In this document: positions 44,276 to 52,749 of the stretch, piece after piece
Layout of the letters: every line of letters starts with the position of its first letter
Numbering within the stretch: the first letter of the stretch is position 1
Assembly (NCBI GenBank): GCA_004555205.1
Contig: SFIY01000011.1
Location: 1 to 56,868 of the forward strand
DNA: 56,868 bases
Source of the DNA: Clostridiales bacterium
GTDB lineage: Bacteria; Bacillota; Clostridia; Oscillospirales; Oscillospiraceae
Direction: 5' to 3'
Position numbers and translations under genes: made by a program
The notes under the pieces: generated by a model
What the model was told of the DNA's origin: nothing
What the model saw: only the letters and a program-made list of their open reading frames with translations
Databases searched by the model: none

Positions 44276-44964
44276 TTGGCATCGACCTCCATTTTATAAC
44301 CCTTGCCCCACGCCACCTTCAGATAGCGGGGCTCGGCGGGGTTGATTTCGATTTTTTCGCGGATATGGCGGATATGGACCGGCACCGGACTTTCCGCCGC
44401 CGGTGCTTCGTGCCATACCCGGCGGTAGATCTCCTGAGGGGAGAACACCTTGCCGGCATTCTGCATGAGAAAGCGGAGAATATCATATTCAATGGGCGTG
44501 AGACTGACGCTCTCACCGTCCACCGTGACGGACTTGCTCTCGTCGTCCAGACTGACCGCGCCGACGGTGATCGCCGTGGGACGCACCGACCCGCCGCCGA
44601 GCCGGAGATACCGGCGCAGCTGGGATTTTACCCGCGCCAGCAGCTCCACCGGATTGAACGGCTTGGTCACATAGTCGTCCGCGCCCACATTCAACCCCAG
44701 CACCTTGTCCGTGTCCTCGGATTTGGCGGTGAGCAGGATGACAGGCAGGTTATAGGAATCCCGAAGCCGGGTGACGGCGGTAATGCCGTCCATGCCGGGC
44801 ATCATGATGTCAAGCAGCACCAGATGAATGTCCTCACGGGATACGATGTCCAGACACTCCTGCCCGCTATGGGCCGTGTAGACCCGATAGCCCTCGGCAC
44901 TGAGATAGATGGTCAGCGCCGAGACGATGTCCTTTTCGTCGTCACAGACTAAGATGTTATACAT
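44272..44964 (-). CDS. OmpR/PhoB-family response regulator
   Basis: 230 residues. Receiver domain with acidic pocket D8-D9, phospho-acceptor D52 (VLLDIMMPGMDG), conserved T and K (LLTAKSEDTDKVLGL; K in DDYVTKPFNP). Winged-helix output domain with FSPQEIYRRVWHEAPA and VPVHIRHIREKIE. VanR-like. Encoded first in the pair, 12 nt downstream of the glycosyltransferase gene, so all three may be one operon. Confidence 0.95.
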   Translation of the reverse strand: MYNILVCDDEKDIVSALTIYLSAEGYRVYTAHSGQECLDIVSREDIHLVLLDIMMPGMDGITAVTRLRDSYNLPVILLTAKSEDTDKVLGLNVGADDYVTKPFNPVELLARVKSQLRRYLRLGGGSVRPTAITVGAVSLDDESKSVTVDGESVSLTPIEYDILRFLMQNAGKVFSPQEIYRRVWHEAPAAESPVPVHIRHIREKIEINPAEPRYLKVAWGKGYKMEVDAK

Positions 44965-44975
44965 AAAGGCCTCCG

Positions 44976-46241
44976 TTACATGGGAATAAGCTCCTGCACC
45001 CGGCGCTTGCGCAGCTGCGCGGCGGATACGCGGTGTTCAATGGGCTTCCACTCGGGCTTGGTGAACATGGCGCAGATGGCAATGGGCAGATAGGTGAACA
45101 TGAAAAGCGGAAATGTCAGCGTATAAAGCAGCTTTTTCGCCGTGGAAGTATGGATATGCTGCCACTCGGTGGCGGTGGTGATGGCGCCGAGGACAAAGAG
45201 CGTCAGGTACATATTGCCCAGCATGACGCCGATGGACAGCAGGGCAAACAGCGGATTGTCGCCGGTGACGGCGCCCCAGATACTCAGCGCCACATTGCAC
45301 ACCACGCCCAGCGCCGAGAGAATAAAGGCCGGCATGATGGCCATGGACATATCAAAGCACGACCAACTGCCCCGGCAGATCCCGCGGATGAGCTGCTTGC
45401 CGTAGCCGCGGAAAACCTGCAGATAGCCCTGCGACCAGCGGCTGCGCTGGCGCCACGACTGGCGGAAGGTGGTGGGCTGTTCGTCGTACAGCTCGGCTTC
45501 GGGGCAAAAGGCGATTTTGCGGCCCTTGGTGATCTGGTCAACGGAGAACTCAATGTCCTCGGTGAGCAAATGGAACGGCCACGGGCCGACCTCCTCCAGT
45601 ACGGCATGGCTGAAAAGAAAACCGGTGCCGGATACGGCGCAGCTTGTGCCGAGGAGGAAGCGGGCATGGTTGAGATAGCGGCTTTCACGCAAAAACCACA
45701 GGGCATAGCCGGCACTGATCCAGTTATCGCCGTAGTTTTTGCTGTTGCGGTAGCTGGTGATGATGTGGTGTCCGGCGGAAAAGGTCTCGTTCATGCGCTC
45801 AACATAATCGGGGGCGAGAATGTTGTCGGCATCAAAGACGAAATAGCCGTCAAAGCCCCGGGGGAAGTCCCGGGCAATATGTACCAGCAGATCCTGCAGG
45901 GCATACCCCTTGCCTACACGCACGGTATTGTGCCGCTCATACACGGTGGCGCCGGCCGCCCGGGCAATCGCCGCCGTATGGTCGGTGCAGTTGTCCGCCA
46001 GAACGAAAATCCGCAGAAGGGATGCGTCGTAGGTCTGCTGTTGCAGACTGGCAATCAGATCGCCGATCACGGCGGACTCGTTTCTGGCGCAGATCAGCGC
46101 CGCATAGCGGTGCGGTACGGCCCGGGGCGGCTGCTTTCCTCCGCGGCGCAGCCACACCACGGGGATATAGAAAAACTGATAGGTATAACACATAAAAAAG
46201 AGTGTGGCAATCACAAAGTTAATGATCTTTAGTGTTTCCAT
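44976..46241 (-). CDS. membrane glycosyltransferase family 2
   Basis: 421 residues. N-terminal TM, GT-A domain with YAALICARNESAVIGDLIAS, DxD-type FDADN (137-140), acceptor region GTGFLFSHAVLEEVG, catalytic ED in LLTEDIEF and the processive Q-x-x-R-W motif in QRSRWSQGYLQ, then four C-terminal TM helices. It resembles hyaluronan/NodC-type or poly-GlcNAc synthases. Builds an extracellular polysaccharide or glycolipid. Start after GGAAAGGACAGCTTTCCT-type sequence. Promoter carries a long palindromic operator. Confidence 0.92.
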   Translation of the reverse strand: METLKIINFVIATLFFMCYTYQFFYIPVVWLRRGGKQPPRAVPHRYAALICARNESAVIGDLIASLQQQTYDASLLRIFVLADNCTDHTAAIARAAGATVYERHNTVRVGKGYALQDLLVHIARDFPRGFDGYFVFDADNILAPDYVERMNETFSAGHHIITSYRNSKNYGDNWISAGYALWFLRESRYLNHARFLLGTSCAVSGTGFLFSHAVLEEVGPWPFHLLTEDIEFSVDQITKGRKIAFCPEAELYDEQPTTFRQSWRQRSRWSQGYLQVFRGYGKQLIRGICRGSWSCFDMSMAIMPAFILSALGVVCNVALSIWGAVTGDNPLFALLSIGVMLGNMYLTLFVLGAITTATEWQHIHTSTAKKLLYTLTFPLFMFTYLPIAICAMFTKPEWKPIEHRVSAAQLRKRRVQELIPM

Positions 46242-46280
46242 AGGAAAGCTGTCCTTTCTCCGCTTACGCGTGTCAATGTT

Positions 46281-46311
46281 CTAAGTGTACTATATGTGTT
46301 AGTACACTTAG
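46281..46311. promoter_or_regulatory. palindromic operator at the glycosyltransferase promoter
   Basis: Perfect 12-bp inverted repeat CTAAGTGTACTA (46281-46292) and TAGTACACTTAG (46300-46311) around TATGTGT. It overlaps the -10 box (46310-46315), an ideal repressor site. Confidence 0.8.
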
Positions 46312-46338
46312 ATTAGCATGAACAACACATCTTGTCAA
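46310..46338 (-). promoter_or_regulatory. promoter of the glycosyltransferase/two-component genes
   Basis: Minus strand TTGACA (46333-46338), 17-bp spacer, TAATCT (46310-46315). About 70 nt upstream of the start. Confidence 0.75.
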
Positions 46339-46451
46339 GACACAAAATTCCCAAATTCTGCTGCCCGGGCGGTTCCCCGTCGGGATGGTGTCAGTATAGC
46401 GGGGAAAAGGTTAAGAAACAAGTGGGGGAATGTTTAAGATTTGCTTAATAT

Positions 46452-46487
46452 GCGCTTTGCTGTCCGTAAAATCGGACAGCAAAGCGC
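46452..46487. promoter_or_regulatory. 14-bp perfect hairpin in the leader of a small gene
   Basis: GCGCTTTGCTGTCC (46452-46465) and GGACAGCAAAGCGC (46474-46487) around GTAAAATC. No T-run follows on the plus strand, so it is not a simple terminator. It lies 47 nt before the start of the 74-residue gene. Confidence 0.75.
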
Positions 46488-46533
46488 GTAGAATACAGGC
46501 AGAAAGAGAAAAAACAAACGGAGGTTGAACAGG

Positions 46534-46758
46534 ATGAACAAGTTTTTCGATTATTTGGCATACGACCTGCCCTTGCATAAAGTCCGTGAACTGCTGGACT
46601 ACATCCGGCGCTTTGCCGCGGTGTTTGCCGGCGACATGCCGGTGGAGGGCAAAATGGGCGAGTACGCTTTCTGCGCCACACCGCTGGGGGAGGGCGCCGT
46701 TCGGGTACACTGGGTGAAAATCGGACGGGAGCTCATAGCGGTGGACGCAGTGGTGTAA
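46534..46758 (+). CDS. small hypothetical protein
   Basis: 74 residues from ATG 46534 (GGAGGTTGAACAGG). Begins MNKFFDYLAYDLPLHKVREL and has a mixed helix/strand composition with no TM segment. No family recognised. It is between a strong hairpin and a clear terminator, so it has its own transcription unit. Confidence 0.7.
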   Translation: MNKFFDYLAYDLPLHKVRELLDYIRRFAAVFAGDMPVEGKMGEYAFCATPLGEGAVRVHWVKIGRELIAVDAVV

Positions 46759-46787
46759 AAAGAGGCGCGCTTAGGCGCGCCTCTTTA
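46759..46787 (+). terminator. bidirectional terminator
   Basis: AAAGAGGCGCGC-ttag-GCGCGCCTCTTT, between the convergent small gene and the WYL gene. Confidence 0.85.
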
Positions 46788-46789
46788 CT

Positions 46790-47758
46790 TTATTCATATT
46801 GCGACAGGACGCCGCGGCAATAGTCGGTAAATTCCGCCTTTACCTCATCGGGCGATAACAGCTTGGCCTGCGTGCCGAACTGGAACAGCCAGCCGAAGAA
46901 GGTGGGACCCACTTCCACCGGCGCAGTCAGGGTGAAGTGCGCCTCGTCAATGGCGTGCATGGGCGCTTTGGCGCCGAAACGGTCGATGACGGCGTTAATG
47001 AGCGAGCGGTCAAACTGCAGCCGCACCGTGACGGTACGGCCGTTATACATATCGAAGATGGACTTGACATACTGCCCCAGATCGAACGCACGGGGCAGGG
47101 GGTCCCGCGCCTGGTCGCTGACGGTGAGGCCCGCAATGCGGTCCACGCGGTAATGGCGATAGTCCCGGGTGGCGGTATCGTAGGCCACCAGATAGTAATG
47201 CCGGTCCACACACAGCGCCACGGGGTTGGTGAGATACGCCGCGCCGTCACGGCGGAACGCCTTTTCGCCGCTGACCGTCCAGTCGAAGTAGCGGAAGGTG
47301 ACCTTGCGGTTTTCGTTGATGGCGGTGTTGATGCCGTCCACGGCGTAGTAGAGCTGTTCATTATTGGTGCGGGGGCGGTTCATCACATAGACCTGACGGC
47401 GCAATTGACGGGCGTTGGGCTGACTGGTCAGACCCTCCAGCTTGCCGATCAGCTCCATGCTCTTGCCCGGCGTCAGAAACGGGGAGGCCTGCACCACATC
47501 GATGAGCATTTTCAGCTCCGGCAACTGGAAATCCCGCTGGCCTAAAAAGTAGCCGTAGGATTTCGACCTGACGCTCTGTATGTCCATGCCGTAAAGCTGC
47601 AGGAGCCCTAAGTCGTCATAGATGCTCTTGCGCTCGGCACTGATGCCGCAGCGCTCCAGATAGGCGATCATGTCCTGCACGGTTTTGGGGTGCTCCTCAT
47701 CGGTCTGCTCCTGCAAAAAACGGGCCAGATACAGCAGCTTCAGCTTCTTGTTTGCCAT
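46790..47758 (-). CDS. WYL-domain transcriptional regulator
   Basis: 322 residues. N-terminal winged HTH (LKLLYLARFLQEQTDEEHPK, then DMIAYLERCGISAERKSIYD), then a WYL domain with RHYYLVAYDTATRDYRHYRV, and a C-terminal WCX extension. WYL regulators sense nucleic acids or small ligands. The last residues run into the shared terminator. Target unknown. Confidence 0.92.
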   Translation of the reverse strand: MANKKLKLLYLARFLQEQTDEEHPKTVQDMIAYLERCGISAERKSIYDDLGLLQLYGMDIQSVRSKSYGYFLGQRDFQLPELKMLIDVVQASPFLTPGKSMELIGKLEGLTSQPNARQLRRQVYVMNRPRTNNEQLYYAVDGINTAINENRKVTFRYFDWTVSGEKAFRRDGAAYLTNPVALCVDRHYYLVAYDTATRDYRHYRVDRIAGLTVSDQARDPLPRAFDLGQYVKSIFDMYNGRTVTVRLQFDRSLINAVIDRFGAKAPMHAIDEAHFTLTAPVEVGPTFFGWLFQFGTQAKLLSPDEVKAEFTDYCRGVLSQYE

Positions 47759-47803
47759 GTGTTTGCCTCCTTTGTGCGTTGATTTGCGGCCGGAAGAAGT
47801 CCT

Positions 47804-48637
47804 TTACGCCGTCCGCAGCGCCTTCAGCAGCGCGATCTCGGCGGCATAGCCGGGCAGCTCGTTGGGGGTTTCCAGCAAAAACGGCAGATGGCGCAGGGCG
47901 GGATGGTTGATGATGCGGGCAAACGCCTCCGTGCCCAGATAGCCGGTCCCGATTCTGGCGTGGCGGTCCTTATGGGCGCCGGTGGGATGCATGCTGTCGT
48001 TGATATGGACGGCTTTGAGCCTGTCAAGGCCCACCACACGGTCAAAGGCCGTCAGCACACCGTCCGGGTCGCCGGCGATGTCGTAGCCGGCATCGCTGAC
48101 ATGGCAGGTGTCCAGACAAACGCCCATGTGGTCGGACAATGTGACCCGGTCCAGAATCTCGCGCAGCTCCTCAAAGCGGCTGCCCACCTCCGTGCCCTTG
48201 CCGGACATGGTTTCCAGCAGCACCGTGGTGTGCTGATCGGGACGCAGGATCTCGTTGAGCGTATCGGCGATCTGGGCAATGCCGGCTTCCACCCCCTGGC
48301 CGGTATGACTGCCGGGGTGGAAGTTATACAGGTTGCCGGGCAGATACTCCATGCGCTGCAGGTCGTCAGAGAGCGTCATGCGGGCAAATTCCCGGGTGTG
48401 CTCGTCCTTGGAGCAGGGATTGACGGTATACGGCGCATGGGCCAGCAGTGTGCCGAAGCCATGGGCCTGCGCCAGCGCCAGAAACGTCGCCACATCCTGC
48501 GGGTCAATGGCCTTGGCCTTGCTGCCACGGGGATTGCGTGTGAAAAACTGGAAGGTATTGGCGCCGAGCTGCAGCGCCGTTTGCCCCATGGCGAGAAAGC
48601 CGCCGGAGGCGGACAGGTGACAGCCGATGGTAAACAT
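47804..48637 (-). CDS. nfo: endonuclease IV (AP endonuclease)
   Basis: 277 residues, TIM-barrel. Signature regions for zinc ligands: GCHLSASGGF, LLAHAPYTVN, NFHPGSHTGQG, VLLETMSGKGTEVG, GVCLDTCHVSDAGYD, VHINDSMHPTGAHKDRHARIG and LETPNE. Cleaves DNA 5' of abasic sites in base excision repair. Start after AAGGAGGATTTTTTC. Followed by a WYL gene in the same direction. Confidence 0.95.
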   Translation of the reverse strand: MFTIGCHLSASGGFLAMGQTALQLGANTFQFFTRNPRGSKAKAIDPQDVATFLALAQAHGFGTLLAHAPYTVNPCSKDEHTREFARMTLSDDLQRMEYLPGNLYNFHPGSHTGQGVEAGIAQIADTLNEILRPDQHTTVLLETMSGKGTEVGSRFEELREILDRVTLSDHMGVCLDTCHVSDAGYDIAGDPDGVLTAFDRVVGLDRLKAVHINDSMHPTGAHKDRHARIGTGYLGTEAFARIINHPALRHLPFLLETPNELPGYAAEIALLKALRTA

Positions 48638-48650
48638 GAAAAAATCCTCC

Positions 48651-49118
48651 TTATGCCAGCCGGTAGGCGGCGCAGTGACAGGTGCTTTCGTTGACGGTGA
48701 TGATGCCGTAGGTGGGGGTATGGCGGTCGCCCACGCTGCCGGGATTCATGATCCACAGCCCGCCGTCATGGTCCGCCAGCGCATGATGGGTATGGCCGAA
48801 CAGCAGAATGTCCGCGCCGTACTCCCGTGCGGCATAGACGGCGTTCAGCAGCGTGTATTTCACACTGCGCGTATGACCGTGCATCATCAATATGCGCTTG
48901 CCGCCCAGCTCAATAAGCCGCTCCGGCTCCTCCGTGCTGCTCCAGTCGCAGTTGCCGGGCACGGTGGTCATGGGAAGCTGCGGAAAGGCGGCCTGCAGGG
49001 CGTCTGCATCGGGCAGGCAGTCGCCCAGAAACAACATATGCTGCGGTGTACTCAGCTCCACGGCCTGACGCATACGGTCCACTGCGCCGTGGGAATCGGA
49101 CAAAACTAAAATTCTCAT
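48651..49118 (-). CDS. YfcE/MJ0936-family metallophosphoesterase
   Basis: 155 residues. MRILVLSDSHGAVDRMRQAV, LFLGDCLPD, VPGNCDW, LMMHGHT and GHTHHALAD are the five metal-binding motifs of the calcineurin-like family. Hydrolyses phosphodiester bonds; natural substrate unknown. 13 nt upstream of nfo on the minus strand, so likely co-transcribed. Confidence 0.92.
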   Translation of the reverse strand: MRILVLSDSHGAVDRMRQAVELSTPQHMLFLGDCLPDADALQAAFPQLPMTTVPGNCDWSSTEEPERLIELGGKRILMMHGHTRSVKYTLLNAVYAAREYGADILLFGHTHHALADHDGGLWIMNPGSVGDRHTPTYGIITVNESTCHCAAYRLA

Positions 49119-49217
49119 AGGTGCCTCGCTGTTGTGGGATATGGTAAATTATACTATGAAACCCTTGAAAGTGCAACGGATTTCCCGTACAATAGGGGGA
49201 GCAAGGAGGCGAAGCCT

Positions 49218-50066
49218 ATGAAGATCGCGCAGATCCAAATGCATGTGTGTGACGACAAGCGCCAAAATATCCGCCGCGCCTGTGAGCTGATACGCAAGGC
49301 GGCGGAGGAGCCCATCGACATGGCGATCTTGCCGGAGATGTTCTGCTGCCCCTATGACAACGGGTGTTTTCGCCGCTACGGTGAGGCGGTGGGCGGTGAG
49401 GCGCAGCAGGCGCTGTCGGCGCTGGCAAAGGAGCTGGGCATCTATCTGGTGGGCGGCTCCGTGCCGGAGCTGGCGGACGGTAAGGTCTACAACACCGCCT
49501 TCGTCTTCGACCCGCAGGGCAGCACCGTGGCCAAGCACCGCAAGGTGCACCTGTTCGACATTGATGTGGCGGGCGGTCAGCGCTTCATGGAGTCGGACAC
49601 CCTGAGCGCCGGTGACGGCATAACGACTTTTTCCACACCCTGGGGCGTGATGGGGCTTTGCATCTGCTTCGATCTGCGGTTTGAGGAGCTGGCGCGGCTG
49701 ATGACGCTGCGCGGCGCCAAGGTGCTGATCGTGCCGGCGGCTTTCAACATGACCACCGGCCCTGCCCACTGGGAGCTGCTGTTCCGTCAGCGCGCGGTGG
49801 ATAACCAGGTGTTCACCGTGGGCACCTCACCGGCGCGGGACACGGCGGCGGGCTATGTGGCCTACGGCAACTCCATTGTGTGCGATCCCTGGGGCGGCGT
49901 GGTCAGCCGCTGCGGCGCAGAGGAGTCGGTGGCCGTGACGGAGCTGGCACTGTCGCGTATTGACGAGGTGCGCCGCCAGTTACCGATCCTGTCCGCCAGA
50001 CGGACGGATCTCTACGAATGTCGGGGGTTGTCAGACGACGAAAAGTATGGTAAAATCCATTGTTAA
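49218..50066 (+). CDS. carbon-nitrogen hydrolase (nitrilase family, omega-amidase-like)
   Basis: 282 residues from ATG 49218 (AAGGAGGCGAAGCCT). Catalytic triad E40 (ILPEMF), K109 (KHRKVHLFD) and C150 (LCICFDLRFEE), with VPAAFNMTTGPAHWELL closing the fold. Closest to omega-amidase/Nit2, which hydrolyses ketoglutaramate or ketosuccinamate. Omega-amidases act on products of transaminases, and the next gene is an aminotransferase. Confidence 0.92.
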   Translation: MKIAQIQMHVCDDKRQNIRRACELIRKAAEEPIDMAILPEMFCCPYDNGCFRRYGEAVGGEAQQALSALAKELGIYLVGGSVPELADGKVYNTAFVFDPQGSTVAKHRKVHLFDIDVAGGQRFMESDTLSAGDGITTFSTPWGVMGLCICFDLRFEELARLMTLRGAKVLIVPAAFNMTTGPAHWELLFRQRAVDNQVFTVGTSPARDTAAGYVAYGNSIVCDPWGGVVSRCGAEESVAVTELALSRIDEVRRQLPILSARRTDLYECRGLSDDEKYGKIHC

Positions 50067-50097
50067 TACGATGCACAAGAGAAAAGAGGGTATTTTT

Positions 50098-51369
50098 ATG
50101 AAATATACGGAAATGTCACCGGCGCAGCGTCAGGCGGAGTACGCCGCGGTCAAGGCGGATTACGAAAAGCAGAAGGCACTGGGGTTGAGCCTGAACATGG
50201 CCCGCGGTAAGCCGGGCAAGGACCAGTTGGATATGGTAACGGAAATGTGCAATATATTGGTCGAGCCCGCCGATTTTGTCTCCGACGGCATTGAAAGCCG
50301 CAACTACGGCGAATGTGCCGGTCTGCCGGCTGCCAAGCGCCTGTTTGCCGACCTGCTCGGCTGCAAGGCGGAGCAGTGCTTTGTCGGCGGCAACGCCAGT
50401 CTGCAGTTGATGTACGACGCCATCTCCAAGGCCTATACCCACGGCCTGAAGAACAGCCCCACTCCCTGGAGCAAGCTGGATAAGGTGAAGTGGATCTGCC
50501 CCGTGCCCGGCTATGACCGCCATTTCAAGGTCAGCCAGAGCTTCGGCATGGAGATGATCGCCGTGCCCATGACTGCTGACGGTCCCGATATGGACAGGGT
50601 GGAGGAGCTGATTAAGGACCCCGCCGTGAAGGGTATGTGGAATGTGCCCAAGTACTCCAACCCCGAGGGCGTGGTATACAGCGATGAAACCGTCGCGCGG
50701 CTGGCCGCCATGAAGCCGGCGGCCCCCGACTTCATGCTGATGTGGGACAATGCCTACTGCATCCACGAGTTCGATGCCGAGTTTGTGCCCTTTGCCGATA
50801 TTCTCAGCCTGTGCGCCATGTCCGGCAATGCCGATATGCCCTATGAGTTTGCCTCCACCTCCAAGGTCACCTTCCCCGGTGCCGGTGTGGGCGTGATGGC
50901 GGCCAGCGAGGAGAACATCGCCTACCTGACCAAGCTCATCAACATCCAGACCATCGGTTTTGATAAGGTCAATCAGCTTCGCCACGTGAAGTATCTGCAG
51001 GATAAGGAGCACACACTGGCGCTCATGAAGCGGCATGCCGAGATTCTGCGTCCCAAGTTCCACGCCGTGCTCAACGCGCTGGACGAGCAGATTGCACCGC
51101 TGGGAATCGCCCGGTGGAAGCGCCCTGTGGGCGGCTACTTCGTGTCGCTGGACGCCATGCCCGGTACGGCCAAGCGCACCCTGGCGCTGTGCAAGGAGGC
51201 AGGCGTCACCATGACCGGCGCCGGTGCCACCTTCCCCTACGGCATCGACCCCAACGATTCCAACATCCGCATCGCGCCTACCCTGCCCCCTGTGGCAGAG
51301 CTGGAGCAGGCCATCGCCGTCTTTTGCAACTGCCTGAAGCTGTCCGCCCTGGAGAAGCTGGGTATCTGA
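50098..51369 (+). CDS. class I aminotransferase (PF12897-type aspartate aminotransferase)
   Basis: 423 residues from ATG 50098 (AAAAGAGGG). NMARGKPGKDQLDM near the N-terminus, YGECAGLPAAKRLFADLLG, FVGGNASLQLMYD, DNAYCIHEFDAEF and the PLP-lysine motif ASTSKVTFPGAGVG. This matches the Asp_aminotransf/MocR-like family of Clostridia. Converts aspartate or a related amino acid with 2-oxoglutarate. Follows the omega-amidase gene by 31 nt, suggesting a joint pathway. Confidence 0.92.
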   Translation: MKYTEMSPAQRQAEYAAVKADYEKQKALGLSLNMARGKPGKDQLDMVTEMCNILVEPADFVSDGIESRNYGECAGLPAAKRLFADLLGCKAEQCFVGGNASLQLMYDAISKAYTHGLKNSPTPWSKLDKVKWICPVPGYDRHFKVSQSFGMEMIAVPMTADGPDMDRVEELIKDPAVKGMWNVPKYSNPEGVVYSDETVARLAAMKPAAPDFMLMWDNAYCIHEFDAEFVPFADILSLCAMSGNADMPYEFASTSKVTFPGAGVGVMAASEENIAYLTKLINIQTIGFDKVNQLRHVKYLQDKEHTLALMKRHAEILRPKFHAVLNALDEQIAPLGIARWKRPVGGYFVSLDAMPGTAKRTLALCKEAGVTMTGAGATFPYGIDPNDSNIRIAPTLPPVAELEQAIAVFCNCLKLSALEKLGI

Positions 51370-51395
51370 CGGCCGAAAAAAGGAATAAAACGAGG

Positions 51396-51432
51396 AAATC
51401 CGCCTCCATCAGACGATGGAGGCGGATTTTTT
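51396..51432 (+). terminator. terminator after the aminotransferase gene
   Basis: AAATCCGCCTCCATC-AGAC-GATGGAGGCGGATTTTTT. Confidence 0.92.
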
Positions 51433-51448
51433 GCGGATACCGAAGCGC

Positions 51449-51961
51449 TCAGCCCTTGAGCAGCTTCCGGCGCTCTCTATAGTCCGGCATGACCCTGGCC
51501 ACCTCCGCGTAAAAGGCGGGGGAGTGGTTCTTATGCCGGATATGGGCCAGCTCATGCACCACCACATAGTCGACGGCGGTGTCGGGATAGGCCATCAGAT
51601 AGAGGGAAAAGCACAGGCTGTTTTTCGCCGAGCAACTGCCAAACCGCGTTTTGGCGCCGGTGATTTTGATGCCCGTGGGCGTCACACCCATCCATTCGGC
51701 GTAATGCGCCACGCGGCCGGGGAGAATGTCACGGGCCTTTTGGCGCAGGGCGGCGATCTCGTCCTCCGTCAGCGGCGGATGGGCCTGTGCCCGCTGCCGC
51801 TGTTTTTCCAGATGGGCGGCGATCCAGTCCGTGTGTGAGGCCACGAAACGGTCGATCACCGCCTGCGGGGCGCGCTGCGGTGCGCGGACAAGAAGCCGGC
51901 CGTCCCGGGTGATCTCCAATGCCATGGTGCGCCGGGAGGAGCGGATGAGGGTATAGTCCAT
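51449..51961 (-). CDS. YgjP-like (DUF45) metallopeptidase
   Basis: 170 residues. Zinc site HELAHIRHKNHS (HExxH plus a third His), with TRFGSCSAKNSLCFSLYLMA just before it, exactly the SprT/YgjP/WLM type. Often beside restriction-modification genes, though none is seen here. Starts at 51961, 3 nt beyond the DUF1653 stop, likely one operon. Confidence 0.93.
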   Translation of the reverse strand: MDYTLIRSSRRTMALEITRDGRLLVRAPQRAPQAVIDRFVASHTDWIAAHLEKQRQRAQAHPPLTEDEIAALRQKARDILPGRVAHYAEWMGVTPTGIKITGAKTRFGSCSAKNSLCFSLYLMAYPDTAVDYVVVHELAHIRHKNHSPAFYAEVARVMPDYRERRKLLKG

Positions 51962-51964
51962 GGC

Positions 51965-52180
51965 CTACTCCCCGATATAGACAAAGCGCGGCCCGCGGTA
52001 GTCCTCCCGCTCCACGGTTTCATGCCACATCTCCGCAGGCCGTACCCACAGCTCCTGCGTGCCGTACAGCGCCTGATAGACCACCAGTTCCTCCTGTGTT
52101 TCCGAGTGTTTGGCGGTGCCCAGTACCCGATATTCGTTGCCCTTGAAGTGGCGATAGCGCCCGCATTTGACGGTTTCCAT
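51965..52180 (-). CDS. DUF1653 domain protein
   Basis: 71 residues, KCGRYRHFKGNEYRVLGTAK, then YQALYGTQELWVRPAEMW, the hallmark of DUF1653 (a small beta-barrel of unknown role). Start after AAGGAGGAATCAGTC. Upstream partner of the YgjP-like peptidase. Confidence 0.93.
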   Translation of the reverse strand: METVKCGRYRHFKGNEYRVLGTAKHSETQEELVVYQALYGTQELWVRPAEMWHETVEREDYRGPRFVYIGE

Positions 52181-52275
52181 GACTGATTCCTCCTTGCTTT
52201 ACGGGGATATTATAGCATAGACGGTGGCATTTGTGCAAAAAATGTGTTACAATGGCCGAAAAGGAGGGCGAGGAT

Positions 52276-52749
52276 ATGCGCCAGACCACATTGTGCTACA
52301 TCGAAAATCCCCGGGGCGAGTATCTGATGCTCCACCGTGTGAAAAAGAAGAACGACGCCAACCACGACAAGTGGATCGGCATCGGCGGGAAATTTGAGGA
52401 CGGCGAAAGTCCGGAGGAATGTGTGCTGCGGGAGGTGCGGGAGGAAACCGGACTGACCCTCACCGATTATCGCTACCGGGGTCTTGTGACCTTCGTATCC
52501 GATGCGTGGGAGACGGAGTATATGCATCTGTTCACCGCCACGGGCTTTGAAGGCGCCCTGCGCGAGTGCGACGAGGGTGTGCTGGAGTGGATTGACAAGG
52601 ATGCGCTGGCGGCACTGCCCCAATGGGAGGGCGACAGGCTCTTTTTGCGTTTGCTCCGTGATGACGAACCCTTTTTCTCGCTGAAGCTGCGCTATGAGGG
52701 GGAGCATTTGGCCTATGCGGCCCTGAACGGAAAGGAGCTGGCACGATGA
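52276..52749 (+). CDS. NUDIX hydrolase (MutT/8-oxo-dGTP diphosphatase-like)
   Basis: 157 residues from ATG 52276 (AAGGAGGGCGAGGAT). Nudix box GKFEDGESPEECVLREVREE then TGLTL. LCYIENPRGEYLMLHRVKKK and W-I-G-I-G-G-K are typical of MutT/YtkD-type enzymes that clean oxidised nucleotides. Overlaps the DUF523 start by 4 nt. Confidence 0.92.
   Translation: MRQTTLCYIENPRGEYLMLHRVKKKNDANHDKWIGIGGKFEDGESPEECVLREVREETGLTLTDYRYRGLVTFVSDAWETEYMHLFTATGFEGALRECDEGVLEWIDKDALAALPQWEGDRLFLRLLRDDEPFFSLKLRYEGEHLAYAALNGKELAR

Noticed and set aside
42431..44299. 622-codon plus-strand frame opposite the histidine kinase
   Set aside because: Antisense shadow; Gln/His-rich with no domain, while the minus strand has HisKA and HATPase motifs.
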